Notes: generated by a model from the letters alone, not told the origin. A stretch of 64,000 nucleotides of DNA from Rhizopus arrhizus (GCA_024220505.1 JAKZZE010000039.1:248001-312000), one strand, 5' to 3'; shown: positions 52,027 to 63,900, counted from the stretch's first letter. A program made the numbers and translations.

Positions 52027-55000
52027 ATGTCTATCAACTCTAATCTTTTGGCTTACAACGAAGAAACCCTTCTTTCTGAAAGTGACCCTGCTTTCATTGG
52101 TCCTAGACTTGAAAAGCCCTCCATGGTTAATGGGATCGAACTTCCTCTTACTGAATCTCCAAACTCTATTACAGAAGATATAGAGATGGAAGAAGTTGAA
52201 CCCAGGGCTATGGCCTCTCCACTCGCTGGTGTCAAGGGCAGTGGCGCAGCACCACCTTCTCAGGTCTCGGGTAGTCGTAATTTGACGGCTACCGTCCAGA
52301 CTTTGACGAAACAGGTAGAACAAATTGCTGCGGCTATCACGGGTCAAGAGCTTACAGGAAAGCAACTTGCTAACCTTTCCCGCGAATATACGACCAAGTC
52401 TACCATCTTGGCCTCCTTGTTGGACTTGCAAGCAAAAATGGCTAATAACTTGACTATACAAACCAATGGCTCTGCCATTAACGGTTCTAACAGTCAACCT
52501 ACAGTGGTTCCTCAAAACTTACCTTTGTTTCAGTACACTGGTAATGTAGAGAACTCAGCATTGCCCGTCTTTAAAGACATTGCTGACTGTATCCGACGTT
52601 TTGAGGATATCCTCTTTGCGTACCGCTTGGATGTACAGGTGCATTGGCAGCGCCTCATCCCTTTCTCACTTACCCATACTCAACGTTCTTGGTATGATGA
52701 ATTACGGGTAAAGAAGAATTTATCTTGGACCATATTCAAGGAACAATTAACCTTGAAATATGGCATCGAATCCACTGAGGCCCAAGCCCACGCCTCAAGA
52801 GAGCTGTTAACCATCAGTATGCAGCCTGATGAGTCTGTGGAAAAATACACTGACCGCTTTTTGAAACTCAAGCGTGAAGCCACTCCCGTAGCTGATGATT
52901 TTTTGGCTATTTTGTTTGTGAACTCCCTCACTAGTAGCCTCCAAAATCATGTCAACATGGCCATCGTCAGTCTGGATCAGGAGGCAAGGAATGACATAAA
53001 CCTCCTTTCTAGTATCGCAAGAAAGTTTCATACGAAACAACAGACCTTGCCCCATATGTCAACTAAAAAATTCAATAACCAACCCTCTCAAGTCAACGGG
53101 TTGAACCCTCCCAGTGGTATTCATAAAAGAAACCACCGTACGGATGGAAGGACTTGTATCATCCATGGAAAGTGCAACCACACAACAGATCGTTGTAAAA
53201 AGGCTCAGGAACTTGGAATTGCTAACAGTATGAACAAAGAGACATCTAGTAAGCGTTGCTTTAAATGCAACGCTCCTTTTACTAGGGAGCATTTAAATGT
53301 TTGCCCTAAAAGGAATCAACCTCTTTCTGCTGGTTCTGCCTCCTCCTCCTCTACTGCACCTACCATAACCAGGGCATTCCGCTCACTTCAGTTGACTGGC
53401 AGTGAAGATAAAGCAATGGGCACAAATGCTTCTAAATACAACCCTGCCAACCAACAAAGCCACGATGAAGAACAGGATCTTGACGATGAAGCCGTCAAGG
53501 ACATCCACTACTACTCATCATTATGTAAGTTGCAACCGTTTAATACAAAACTTCACAGTTTTAATAACAAACGTACTGATTCCTTTTTTGTACCCATCAC
53601 TATAGAAAATGTCCGTACTTGGGCTTTGGTTGATACTGGGTGTAATACTTCTACGATCTCTCCTGACCTAGCAAAAATTATAAACGTTAGAACTTTTCCT
53701 GTTTCAGGAAAATTACAATTAGCTAGTTTGAATACCTTGGTACCTAGAACTGCTATTACAGATCAAATAAAAGTATTTTATAACGGAATCAATGTCTTAC
53801 ATGAATTTGAAATTTTTAAGTTTGATAAGGATATACCTATTTGTATTGGTACAGATCTTATGCCTAAGTTAAACATTAACTTGACAGGTTTAGCTGTTAC
53901 GTGGGATAGTCCTAATATCTCTACAATACCTGATCCAATAGATCCTTCACCTATCAAACCTAATAAGTCACCCGCTGGTACTCACCTACAGCGTGAACAA
54001 CTTATGGACGCATTACAGCCATATTTGAGCGCCAATGCTAAGATCCCTAGCACGTCTGCATGTCCTCTACCTGAAGCGATAGTTCGCTTGGAAACTGAAC
54101 CAGGTAAAACCACTTATAGACGACAGTATCCTATTGCACTGTCAATTCAGCCTAAAGTACAAGAACAGGTTGATAAATGGTTAGCAGATGGTGTAATTGA
54201 AATAGCCCCTCCTAATACTGCATTTAACTCTCCTTTGTTGACTGTACGTAAAAAGGATGCTAATGGTAATTATAGTGACGATGTACGGGTGTGTATAGAC
54301 CCCAGACATATCAATGCAATACTCATAAAAGATCGTACCGACCGCTTTCAATTACCATTGATAGCTGAGTTGCATCAAAAAATGAGTGCTGCGACACTAT
54401 TCACAGTACTTGACCTCAAACAAGCTTTTCATCGGTTACCTCTAGCTGATGAGCATAGAGCCCTTACAGCTTTTACATTTAACGGTCAACAATATCAATT
54501 CTGTAGAGCACCATTCGGTTTGACCCCTATACCAAATCATTTCCAACGTGTGCTAACTACCCTCTTACATGACTTGCCATACGTTACATGTTTCATTGAT
54601 GATTTAACTATCGGTACTGGACCCGATATTGAGGAACATATCAAATGCGTAAATACTGTCATCGAACGACTTACATCAGCTAAATTTATTCTTAACGTTG
54701 ATAAATGTCACTTTATGCAAACTTCGGTAAACATCCTAGGATTCACTATTAGTCACAATAGTCTCTCACTGGATAGCAGAAAGGTTGCAAATGCTTTAGC
54801 ATGGCCAATACCAAAGACTGGAAAAGATATACAACGCTTTCTGGGCCTCGCTAATTATTTTCGAAGTCATCTCCCAAATTTCTCTACCATGACCGCACCG
54901 TTAGATAAACTACGTAACGAAGGTTCATTGGAACACATTTGGACTGATAAATATCTGCAGGCTTTTCAAAATATACAAACAGCCTTATCTAATGCTCCTG

Positions 55001-56889
55001 TTCTGTCTATACCTGACATGCGTCATGAATTACAGCTAGCTACAGATGCTAGCAACACAGGAATTGGCGGTGTACTTTATCAAATTATTGACGATAAAAC
55101 TCGCTATATTGGATTCGCAGCAAGAGCACTGTCGAAGTCAGAAATGAACTACTCGACAACTAAACGAGAGCTGTTAGCCATCTGTTATCTTTTTGAAAGA
55201 TTTCACAAGTGGTTGTATGGATCTCAATTCACGCTGTATACTGATCATAAAAGTTTGGTCTATCTTGGCACACAAAACATTCCTAATCCCATGATGCTGA
55301 ATTGGTTCGAAACTATTTTCAACTATACATTCAAAGTAATCCATCGTCCAGGAATTGAAAATGTGTTGCCGGATTCACTTTCTCGTCTTTTTTCAGACGA
55401 TACGGAAAAAAGACTGGGGGGAGATAATAATCCTCAGCAACTTTCCATAAAAAATAAAAATACAAAGTCACAGAGTAAACGTACTACAGACAACAGTACA
55501 AACATAAAACAAAGAGCTGTACAACTAGTAGACTACATGACACCACCAGAAGAGGAACGTCATAACCTATTATTAAAGGCACATCTACTTGGACACTTTG
55601 GGGCTGATGCTATTGTAAAGACAATCCACAATGATAATTTGCACTGGATTAATATTAAAAAAGATGCATTGCAGCTAGTATCCAATTGTCCTGAATGTCA
55701 GCAATTTAATATTGGCAAACACGGGTATCACCCTCCCCGTAGTATTCTACCAGATGGTCCTTTTGATCACGTCTGTATTGACCTCGGTACCCTGAACATT
55801 ACATCAACAGAAGGACATAATTTCATTTTAGTCCTAGTTGATCTCTTCACAAGATTTACAATTCTAAGACCATTAATGGATAAAACTGCAGTATCCATAG
55901 CTAATGAACTTAGAGATATCTTTTGCACTTTTGGTTGGCCCAAAAAGCTTAGTTCAGATAACGGTACAGAATTCACTAATGAAATATTTAATTCATTAAT
56001 GGAAACCTGTGGTATTGACCATAGACTTTCACTGCCTTATAACCCATTGGGAAATTCGACTAACGAATCGTTTGTCGGAATAGCCAAACGAGCTCTTGTT
56101 AAAAGATTACAAGGCAAGAAAGACGAGTGGAATCTTTTCCTTCCTAGTATTCAATATGCTATGAATTGCAAATATTCTAGATTACACCATTCCAGACCAT
56201 TTGTGCTTATGTATAATAGACAACCAAATGAATTCCAGGATTATTCCAATACACAATCCTCAATACCTAACTCTAGTCAGCAGTATGCTAAAGCACTAGA
56301 AAATAAATTAGACAATATGAACAACATAGTAATCCCTGCTATACGTAACCGTATTATGACTACTCAAAGAACTGACAACGAGTATTTTACAAAGAAACAC
56401 CGCATTGTACATCAACAATTTCCTAATAATAGCGAAGTTATGATAAAAAATGTGAATAGAAATAGTAAAACTGACCCAAGGTACGAGGGCCCCTTTGTCG
56501 TACATGGAGTCACAAAAAATGGTAGCTACATTTTGACGGATAAAACAGGTACACTATTATCGCGCGACGTACCTACCTCGCACATCAAACTCATCTCTAC
56601 AGACAACGTTGTTAATAATCGCGCTGACCAACAACAGTACGATGTGCAGGCAATTATCCAACATAAAGGAAATAACACTAGTAATTATAAATACCTAGTA
56701 AGATGGAAAGGTTATCCTCCAGAATATGATACCTGGGAACCTGCCTCAAGTTTTGATGACATGAGTATGATAGAACAGTACTGGGCAAGACGTAACGTCA
56801 ATAATAACATTGGCAAACGTAAACGCTCATCTCATACCAATGTTCCAACCAAGACTAATAATTTTAACAAACGAAACAAGACAAAGTAA
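52027..56889 (+). CDS. Gag-Pol polyprotein of Ty3 family B, single ORF
   Basis: From the ATG at 52027 the ORF has 1620 residues (an upstream TTG in frame is not used here). Order: gag capsid part (RRFEDILFAYRLDVQVHWQR to LTISMQPDESVEKYTDRFLK), zinc knuckle CFKCNAPFTREHLNVC, protease WALVDTGCNTST, reverse transcriptase (CFIDDLTIGTG), RNase H (LATDASNTGIGGVLYQ), integrase zinc domain (HLLGHFGADAIVKTIH to CPECQQF), integrase core (DHVCIDLGTL, SSDNGTEFTNE, NSTNESFVG) and chromodomain (YLVRWKGYPPEYDTWEPASS). No stop or shift. Fusion of gag and pol in one frame means equal amounts of both, with particle assembly depending on processing. Potentially active. Confidence 0.95.
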   Translation: MSINSNLLAYNEETLLSESDPAFIGPRLEKPSMVNGIELPLTESPNSITEDIEMEEVEPRAMASPLAGVKGSGAAPPSQVSGSRNLTATVQTLTKQVEQIAAAITGQELTGKQLANLSREYTTKSTILASLLDLQAKMANNLTIQTNGSAINGSNSQPTVVPQNLPLFQYTGNVENSALPVFKDIADCIRRFEDILFAYRLDVQVHWQRLIPFSLTHTQRSWYDELRVKKNLSWTIFKEQLTLKYGIESTEAQAHASRELLTISMQPDESVEKYTDRFLKLKREATPVADDFLAILFVNSLTSSLQNHVNMAIVSLDQEARNDINLLSSIARKFHTKQQTLPHMSTKKFNNQPSQVNGLNPPSGIHKRNHRTDGRTCIIHGKCNHTTDRCKKAQELGIANSMNKETSSKRCFKCNAPFTREHLNVCPKRNQPLSAGSASSSSTAPTITRAFRSLQLTGSEDKAMGTNASKYNPANQQSHDEEQDLDDEAVKDIHYYSSLCKLQPFNTKLHSFNNKRTDSFFVPITIENVRTWALVDTGCNTSTISPDLAKIINVRTFPVSGKLQLASLNTLVPRTAITDQIKVFYNGINVLHEFEIFKFDKDIPICIGTDLMPKLNINLTGLAVTWDSPNISTIPDPIDPSPIKPNKSPAGTHLQREQLMDALQPYLSANAKIPSTSACPLPEAIVRLETEPGKTTYRRQYPIALSIQPKVQEQVDKWLADGVIEIAPPNTAFNSPLLTVRKKDANGNYSDDVRVCIDPRHINAILIKDRTDRFQLPLIAELHQKMSAATLFTVLDLKQAFHRLPLADEHRALTAFTFNGQQYQFCRAPFGLTPIPNHFQRVLTTLLHDLPYVTCFIDDLTIGTGPDIEEHIKCVNTVIERLTSAKFILNVDKCHFMQTSVNILGFTISHNSLSLDSRKVANALAWPIPKTGKDIQRFLGLANYFRSHLPNFSTMTAPLDKLRNEGSLEHIWTDKYLQAFQNIQTALSNAPVLSIPDMRHELQLATDASNTGIGGVLYQIIDDKTRYIGFAARALSKSEMNYSTTKRELLAICYLFERFHKWLYGSQFTLYTDHKSLVYLGTQNIPNPMMLNWFETIFNYTFKVIHRPGIENVLPDSLSRLFSDDTEKRLGGDNNPQQLSIKNKNTKSQSKRTTDNSTNIKQRAVQLVDYMTPPEEERHNLLLKAHLLGHFGADAIVKTIHNDNLHWINIKKDALQLVSNCPECQQFNIGKHGYHPPRSILPDGPFDHVCIDLGTLNITSTEGHNFILVLVDLFTRFTILRPLMDKTAVSIANELRDIFCTFGWPKKLSSDNGTEFTNEIFNSLMETCGIDHRLSLPYNPLGNSTNESFVGIAKRALVKRLQGKKDEWNLFLPSIQYAMNCKYSRLHHSRPFVLMYNRQPNEFQDYSNTQSSIPNSSQQYAKALENKLDNMNNIVIPAIRNRIMTTQRTDNEYFTKKHRIVHQQFPNNSEVMIKNVNRNSKTDPRYEGPFVVHGVTKNGSYILTDKTGTLLSRDVPTSHIKLISTDNVVNNRADQQQYDVQAIIQHKGNNTSNYKYLVRWKGYPPEYDTWEPASSFDDMSMIEQYWARRNVNNNIGKRKRSSHTNVPTKTNNFNKRNKTK

Positions 56890-57095
56890 CGAGCTGAATA
56901 TGATCTTTTCCCATTACTTTTTTCCTCAAGAGGTTTTTTGGGTTTTTATCGATTATATACCAGAAGAGCATACTCTCTCTTTCCTCTACACTTACGTCTT
57001 TAATATAAACAGCCTAAGAAGTCATATTGGATATGATCCCTGTACTCTTCGTTATTCATGATGCTCATCGGTTGTTCCAACCTGGAAGGGGGCAA

Positions 57096-57511
57096 TGATG
57101 TATCCATCATTCATAACTCGATATGAAAACAGTATTAATAAGCTACATGTAAAATATATTCAATAGATAGACTACAGGTTAATTCGGATAAATCTTCATT
57201 AAGAATAAGATGCTGCGTAATTGCACGGTTAAATTATATTAAATCCAGGGACTAAATCACAGTCAATCGCAGTCAATCATATACGAGTATTCTATGGATA
57301 AATGCTTATGATGACAAAGATAACAATGGAAGAACACGTAACCATTATCTATTTGTCATCAGTTATATCATACTCATTAATTATTAATCCATGACATGAA
57401 ATATTATCCGTGTATGAAAAGTATAAATAGAGTATCATTTTCTTATTAAATAAAGCAACCTCTTTATCGAGTCTCGTCCTCTCTTGTTCCTTTCTATTCT
57501 TGGATAAATCA
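57096..57511 (+). repeat. 3' LTR of Ty3 family B
   Basis: 416 bp next to the purine tract. The gene at 57661 begins 150 bp downstream, so the promoter in this LTR could drive it; that is an inference. Confidence 0.92.
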
Positions 57512-57660
57512 GGAACAAAATTTCGAAAAGGAAATCTTTTTATATTTTTTTTTTTGCTATACTAAGACTGAGTTTCATTGTAAACTCGATGATATTTAAG
57601 AAAGATTCAATTTTGATGTCAAGCTCACTTGTCTTTATTTCAAATTACTCTTATAACAAT

Positions 57661-59001
57661 ATGTCTGATCGTGGTATTCAATTCAACCCTGCTCCTGCCA
57701 ATGCTCGTGGCTCTAACTCTGTTGGGCAACCAATCGCTGTTCCTTCTCGTGCTGTTGTTCCTGAGCTTGCTTCAAGCGATGCCATTCCAAATAGCTTTGC
57801 CTATCCTAGGCCTGGTTTTCCTCCCATGACCCATGTTCAGAAGCGAATGCGCCAAGCCGAAGACATGGAGACTGATGAAGTATCTCTTTCTTTTTCCATT
57901 TATATGGAGCTAAGAAAAGAAAACGATGGTTTGAAAGAGATGCTTCGAAAAGAGCAAGAGGAAAAGCGGGCCTTGCATGTAGCATACAGCAAGCTCAAAG
58001 AAGCATACGATGAGCTTGAAGCAGAATCAGGCAAAGGCGCAAAGCCGATTGCTACTGCTGTTAAAGTAAGAACATTAAAATTCAATTTTAAACAAATAGA
58101 CTAATCGCTTTTCTCTGAAATATAGGATGCTGTGAGAAATCACTACAACAACCTGCCACCATCGTCTCAGTATATCCTTGAAAAGCCTCTGAAGTCTGCT
58201 GAGAACCAAAGAGTATTTAAATTACTGCAAGACTATGTGAATAGTCATTACTCATACAAAGACACCAACAACCGCGATCTACGCAAGTACCTTGAACGAC
58301 AATATTACACGAAGAAAGCTGGCATAACAAGTGCTGAAGAGATAGATCCAGTTGAGGATTTCATGAGAAAAAGAAAAGCTGCAAAAGTTACTCGTAGAAG
58401 TGCTGTAAGTGCTACATAAAGTATTGTAATCGCATAACTGACTTTGCGTTTTTAGAAAACAAGAGCTCGTAAGGCCATATACGAGCAGTACAAGGATCAA
58501 GGTGTTTATAACAACTATCCCAGCTGTGAGTACTTGCTTCAACAGCAATACATGTCTGAAGAAGAAGATATGTATAACGACGAAACAATGGACAAGGTGG
58601 AGGAAATTCTTCTGGAGCAAAATCCAGATAGAACAACTCCTTTTACTGAAAAGGAACGTATGTCTGTCTTGTGCAAGAAAACAGTTGATTATTTTGAAGT
58701 TCGTGTACCAAAGTACAGATCACCTGCTGTAAGTTTAATCAATATCTTTTTAAGCGTAATCAACTAATTATCCAATATTCAGTGTACCGAATTTTTTAAG
58801 CTGTTGGATGATCAGATAGCAAGTGACAAGGCAAAAAGGCAAAGAACTGGAAATAGCAGCATCCAGTTTCTTCCTCGTGTACAAAGAAAATACGCGTTGC
58901 CAGTTCCTGAATTTATCAAGAAAGAAAATATAACTGAAGAGAGTATCGCTTGGGCTTTTGGTGGTGAAATGGAGTTGGATGAACACAACTTGCTGTTTTA
59001 A
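57661..59001 (+). CDS. Coiled-coil protein of unknown function, 391 residues
   Basis: Four exons (57661-58065, 58126-58404, 58456-58728, 58783-59001) join in phase. Residues 1-60 are Pro/Ala/Ser-rich. About residues 75-130 form a coiled coil (MELRKENDGLKEMLRKEQEE, then KLKEAYDELEAE). A conserved-looking helical domain follows (LQDYVNSHYSYKDTNNRDLR), with a strongly basic segment (FMRKRKAAKVTRRSAKTRAR) suited to nucleic-acid binding or nuclear import. The C-terminus is acidic (FGGEMELDEHNLLF). An in-frame upstream TTG and ATG at 57589-57660 exist, but the ATG at 57661 follows a better leader. I do not recognise the family; a regulator-like protein is a guess. It lies between two family-B LTRs. 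Confidence 0.7.
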
Positions 59002-59113
59002 AAAAAATTGTAAAATAAATAAACCAAAAAAAAAAAAAAAAAGGCGGTGTTTAGATTTTTAAATTTTAATTTTTTTTTTTTTTTTTTTACTTTTTACTTT
59101 GTTTATTTATTTT

Positions 59114-59838
59114 TTACAAACCAATGGTTTTTCTTGGAAGAGGTAAAAAGACAACATGATTATCAGGATAACCTTGCTTCATAGCCACACAAGTAAATAT
59201 ACGAGATACTGGAAGAGTACAGTCTGAATCAGCTGGTCGAAATGAGTTATGGTAGTACGCGGCACCAAGACATTCAAATCCTTGAAAAGGATGAAGAGGA
59301 GGGTTGTACCAACGTACAAAAGCAAAGAAGTGTTCATCAAAAGCATTTGGCATAAAGACCCGACCGTTTGGAAGGATAGATTTTTTCATTTGAAGTTGAT
59401 GGCTAAAATAATATTGAACTTCGCCAATTCGCATTTCAGGCTCTTGTCCAAGATCAGCAGAATTACAGGCGACTTCAATGTAACAACCACGAGTAGTACG
59501 CGATGCCTTTGACCGATATGTCTGCCCAAGGATCTCAATTTCAGAAAAAAGAGAAATATCAGGAAGTACCATTGTAGACAAGTCATCAAACTCTTCTGGG
59601 ATTAGCGCACTTGTGAATGTTCGATCAGTGTATACAATTTTGTAAAAGGCAAGAAGATAGTCATAATGGTCTCGAGTCAATCTATTAACACTGACTTTGT
59701 GTCTAGAAGAAGCTTGCGTATCAGGAGGTAGAGTTTCAGCACCAGTGAAGATATCATTCAAACGTAGAGGAGCACTGACAAATAAACTAAAATCAAAACA
59801 GGTTGAAGTAGATGAAGAAGCAACTAGGGAATCAGAAG
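59114..59838 (-). pseudogene. Unknown protein gene, 5' end cut off by an LTR
   Basis: The minus strand is open from the LTR border at 59838 to a stop at 59114 (about 240 codons). The reading includes LRLNDIFTGAETLPPDTQAS, RLTRDHYDYLLAFYKIV, IGEVQYYFSHQLQM, FFAFVRWYNPPLHPFQ and FTCVAMKQGYPDN. The block with a surface loop, GEVQYYF and FVRWY resembles the C-terminal domain found in large fungal proteins related to transposase-associated families, by memory only. The start codon is missing: the reading frame enters from the LTR. The gene converges with 57661-59001 with a 112-bp gap that contains long A and T runs. Confidence 0.5.
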
Positions 59839-60184
59839 TGATTTATCCAAGAATAGAAAGGAACAAGAGAGGACGAGACTCGATAAAGAGATTGCTTTAT
59901 TTAATAAGAAAATGATACTCTATTTATACTTTTCATACACGGATAATATTTCATGTTATGGATTAATAATTAATGAGTATGATATAACTGATGACAAATA
60001 GATAATGGTTACGTGTTCTTCCATTGTTATCTTTGTCATCATAAGCATTTATCCATAGAATACTCGTATATGATTGACTGCGATTGACTGTGATTTAGTC
60101 CCTGGATTTAATATAATTTAACCGTGCAATTACGCAGCATCTTATTCTTAATGAAGATTTATCCGAATTAACCTGTAGTCTATC
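59839..60184 (-). repeat. Truncated family B LTR
   Basis: It begins on the plus strand with TGATTTATCC (the 3' end of the LTR in sense) and stops at CTATC, where the family C LTR starts. About 70 bp of the sense 5' end of the LTR are missing and would lie beyond the right side of the family C element, outside the window. Confidence 0.88.
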
Positions 60185-60525
60185 TGAAGTGTTTTAAGTA
60201 TTCAAAAATAAGATAAAGAAGAATTAACGAGACCGAACAATAGTTCTAAAGTCGAATACTTTTATTAAAGAAAGATTTCAAGGCTATTTATATTAGTTGA
60301 GCAAGACCTGAGATTAGATGACAAAAATAGTTACGACCGATATGATTTGACATGTATAAGAAAAATTTTATAAACTGATGTTAATAATCAACTGTTGAGA
60401 TGAAAGTGAAACTTGGCTGTTTAGGGCAGTGATAATTATCAGGTTCTATTCTTATTCAAACTCATTTGTAAAGATTTAGTCCAGAACGATAAGACTGTAT
60501 CTTATTGACATGTCAAAACATGACA
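60185..60525 (-). repeat. 3' LTR of Ty3 family C
   Basis: 341 bp, TGAAGTGTTT to AACATGACA on the plus strand. It equals the solo LTR at 38319-38659 apart from a few base changes. Confidence 0.93.
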
Positions 60526-60950
60526 TTGCCCCCTTCCAGGTTGTAACTATCTTTTCTGGAATTAATGTGACAAGTGAAAATATGTTTGTTTAAGTGAATG
60601 TCGAAAATGAGGTTTGAGATGTCAAGATGAGCTCTATTTGTTGTAAGAAATAGGTGCTTGGTAGGGTTAAGTCATATAACGTATAGTGGCTCTTTATATA
60701 AACATATAAAGTATAGTGTTCAAGAATGGAACAAAGCATTTAGGCGATAATAAACCCTAAACAGGAATTTATTGCTAAAGTGATGTTTGTCTGTAAATGT
60801 GACTGCGTACAAATGTGCATATTGAAAAATATTAAGGCATGAGAAAAAAATTCATTTTTTTTACTATCCTTGTAAATATTTTATAATTGCGTAATTTGCT
60901 GGTAACGTATATGTATAGTTAATGAAAGTTGGTGGAAGAAGGTCAATGTA
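60526..60950 (-). other. 3' noncoding part of Ty3 family C
   Basis: AT-rich DNA between the pol stop and the purine tract. Nothing else is visible. Confidence 0.6.
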
Positions 60951-63900
60951 TTAACGTCTGTTTCTTTTAGAGTTAGTTACACTGCGATGCACGTTTTTTC
61001 TTTTCTTAGTCGTATCTTTTTTAGGAACAAGTTGAACCTCGCGCGCTGGTTCTTGTTCACTTAGACGTGACCAATATTTTTGGATCGGTCTGTAATCATG
61101 GAAATGACTAGCCGGTTCCCAAGTGTCATCTTCTTCTCCATAACCTTTCCATCGAACTTTATATAAGTAATTACCCGGTGATCCTTTATGGTGTAGAACT
61201 GCCTCAACATCGTATGATTCAGATTGATCAGTATTGGATAAGGATACTTCCTGAGAAATAACCTTTATTTGCGATGGAGGTACATCTCTTGGTAAGAGTG
61301 CTCCAGTTGCATCAACCAACACATATGAACCACCTTGAGTTTTTCTTTTGACAGTGTAATTACCAACGTAGAGGGGATCACTTTTTGCAACACGGTTTAC
61401 ATTCTTGAGCGTGACTTGACTACCAGTGGGGATATCGGATAGAATTCTGTGAGTTTGGTTGAACTTGTCTCGAGAAGCAGCTTGTGAAGTTTTTATTTTT
61501 TCACGAATAGCCGGTAAGACAGTGTCATTAAACTCGTTAATTCTAGTTTCTAACTGTTTCATCGTTTCAGGCGATTTAGTTTTGTCCAGCACGTTATTAT
61601 AATCCTTGTTTTCATTGGGACGTCTTGCAAACATCAATGAGAAAGGTCTAGTGCCGTGTAAAGCTGTATGCGTATTGTTGAGGGCTTCTTGGGTACTGTC
61701 AACGTACAAGTCCCAATCCTCAGTTCTGCCTTGTAATCTTTGTGCAAAATATTTTTTGTTTTGCCAACCCATCGTTCAACTATACCGTTAGCTCGGGGAT
61801 GATAAGCTGATATGAGACGATGATCAATACCGGATGATTCAACATACAGTCTGACGAGTTCATTGACATACTCAGTACCATTATCACTTTGGATAATTTT
61901 TGGTCGACCAAAGAGCGATAAGATACTCCTTAATGCAAGTGCAATAGTGAGAGAAGATTTATCGGGCAAGCCTTTGAGTACGCAATATCGTGTAAAGACG
62001 TCTACTACCAGAAGGATGTATTGATTACCTTGTACTGAAGTAGGGAAAGGTCCGGCTGTGTCGATACAGATGTGATCCCAAGGTGCATCAGCATAGATTG
62101 AGGTCAAGGGATTGTATCCGTGCTTTGCGATATTGAATTTTTGGCAATCAGGACAACTACGTATTATTTCAAGTGCATCTTCCTTGAGCTTTGTCCAGTG
62201 AATACCATCACTATGTAAAGCTGTTACGATTGCTTGAGCTCCACGGTGTCCCTCTAAATGTGTATCCATGAGTAGCTTTTGTCTGTCTTCTGGTGCTGGG
62301 GTCATCAAGTCAGCAGGCATCATCATTCTGGATGTAAGAATTGATCCGTTAGAATTGATAATTTGGGAAGTGACAATTGTTTTGATGGTTTTATTATCCC
62401 CCTCCAGCGTTTTTTCAGGTTCAAAAAGACGCGACAAAGCATCTGGTAGAATATTTTGAATACCAGGTCGATGGATGATTTTGAAGTTATAATCCAGTAT
62501 AGTGTCCAGCCAATTAATCATCATAGCGTTAGCTACAGGCTGGGTGTGGAGATAAGTCAAGGCCTTGTGATCAGTGTATAAGGTGAACGGATTACCCCAC
62601 AAAAATGGATGAAACTTCTTTAGTGCAAATATCACTGCTAATAGCTCACGTTTAGTAGTAGAATAATTCTTTTCAGATGTAGAAAGTGAGCGTGCCATGA
62701 AACCGATATATCGTGTCTCATTTTTGATAACTTGGTAAAGAACAGCACCAATTGAATAGTTACTAGCATCAGTAGCAACATAAAAAGGTTGTTCTAGATC
62801 TGGATGATGAAGAAGTGGCGCAGAAGACAATAATGCCTTGATCTTTTCAAAAGCTCTTTCTTGTTCAGATGTCCAAAGTTTATCAAGTTTACCTTCGAAA
62901 CGTAATTTGTCCAAAGGTGCAGTGACTTCAGAAATATTTGGCAGGTATTTTCTAAAATAATTTACCAGTCCTAAAAAGCGTTGAATCTCTTTTCCAGATG
63001 CAGGTCTAGGCCAAGTCAAAGCGTTTGTAACTTTACGAGGATCGAGTCGAGACCCTTTGGTATCAACATAGAAACCAAGCAAGTAAACAGTAGACTGCGC
63101 AAAATGACACTTGTCTGGGTTAAGGATCAAATTCACTTTAGTTAATCTCTGAATTATGTTTTGCACATGTGTGATGTGTTCCTCATAAGACTTGGAAAAT
63201 ATGATGATATCATCAACAAAAGCCTGTGCATAAGGTAAATCACGTAACACTATATTAATCACTCGTTGATAACGGGAAGCAATATGTTTCAAACCAAATG
63301 GACAACCTCTAAATTGGTATTGTTGACCTTCAAAAGTGAATGTGGTCTTAATACGATCAGGCTCATAGATTTGGAATCGATGAAATGCTTGTCGAAGATC
63401 AAGAGTGGTAAAGATAGTTGATCCTTGTAATCGATCGAAAATTTCTTCAATCTTTGGAATAGGATGTCTATCATTTGACACAAGAATAGAATTTAATAAG
63501 CGAGGATCAAGACAGGGTCGATGTCCTGTGAGATTACCAAGCAAGTCTTTCTTAGGTGCCAATGTTAAAGGAGAATTCCAATCTGAATTAGGTGATGCAC
63601 GTTCAATAACTTCATCCTTTAACCAAGTGTCAATACATTCACGCATGATTGGTAGTAATTTAAAAGGAGTACGATATGGTGCACGGTAAGCAGTTTTTCC
63701 TTTAACAGTATCTAAACGTATAACTGACTCGGGTACAGTACAAAAGGAATTCTTTGGTATTAAGGCATTTTGATCAACAAATGGTTTAACAGCATTATGA
63801 AAATGAGCTTGTTGCTCAGGTGTACCGAAAGGAGCTTTGTTAGGTTCAGGTGTATCATCCGTAATCTCTTTGTCAATAACTGGTGCAAGATTAGGATGTC

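Larger units (their letters stand above)
51572..57511 (+). mobile_element. Full-length Ty3 chromovirus, family B
   Basis: LTRs are at 51572-51976 (405 bp) and 57096-57511 (416 bp), both from TGATGTATCC to GGATAAATCA. The 3' LTR has a short tandem duplication (CAGTCAATCG) that is absent from the 5' LTR. A purine tract (GGAAGGGGGCAA) precedes the 3' LTR. GGAAC occurs right after the 3' LTR and also 3 bp upstream of the 5' LTR, possibly an offset target duplication. Directly after the 5' LTR comes TTTTTTTGACG, with no TGG-type primer-binding site. The single ORF is intact. Confidence 0.95.
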
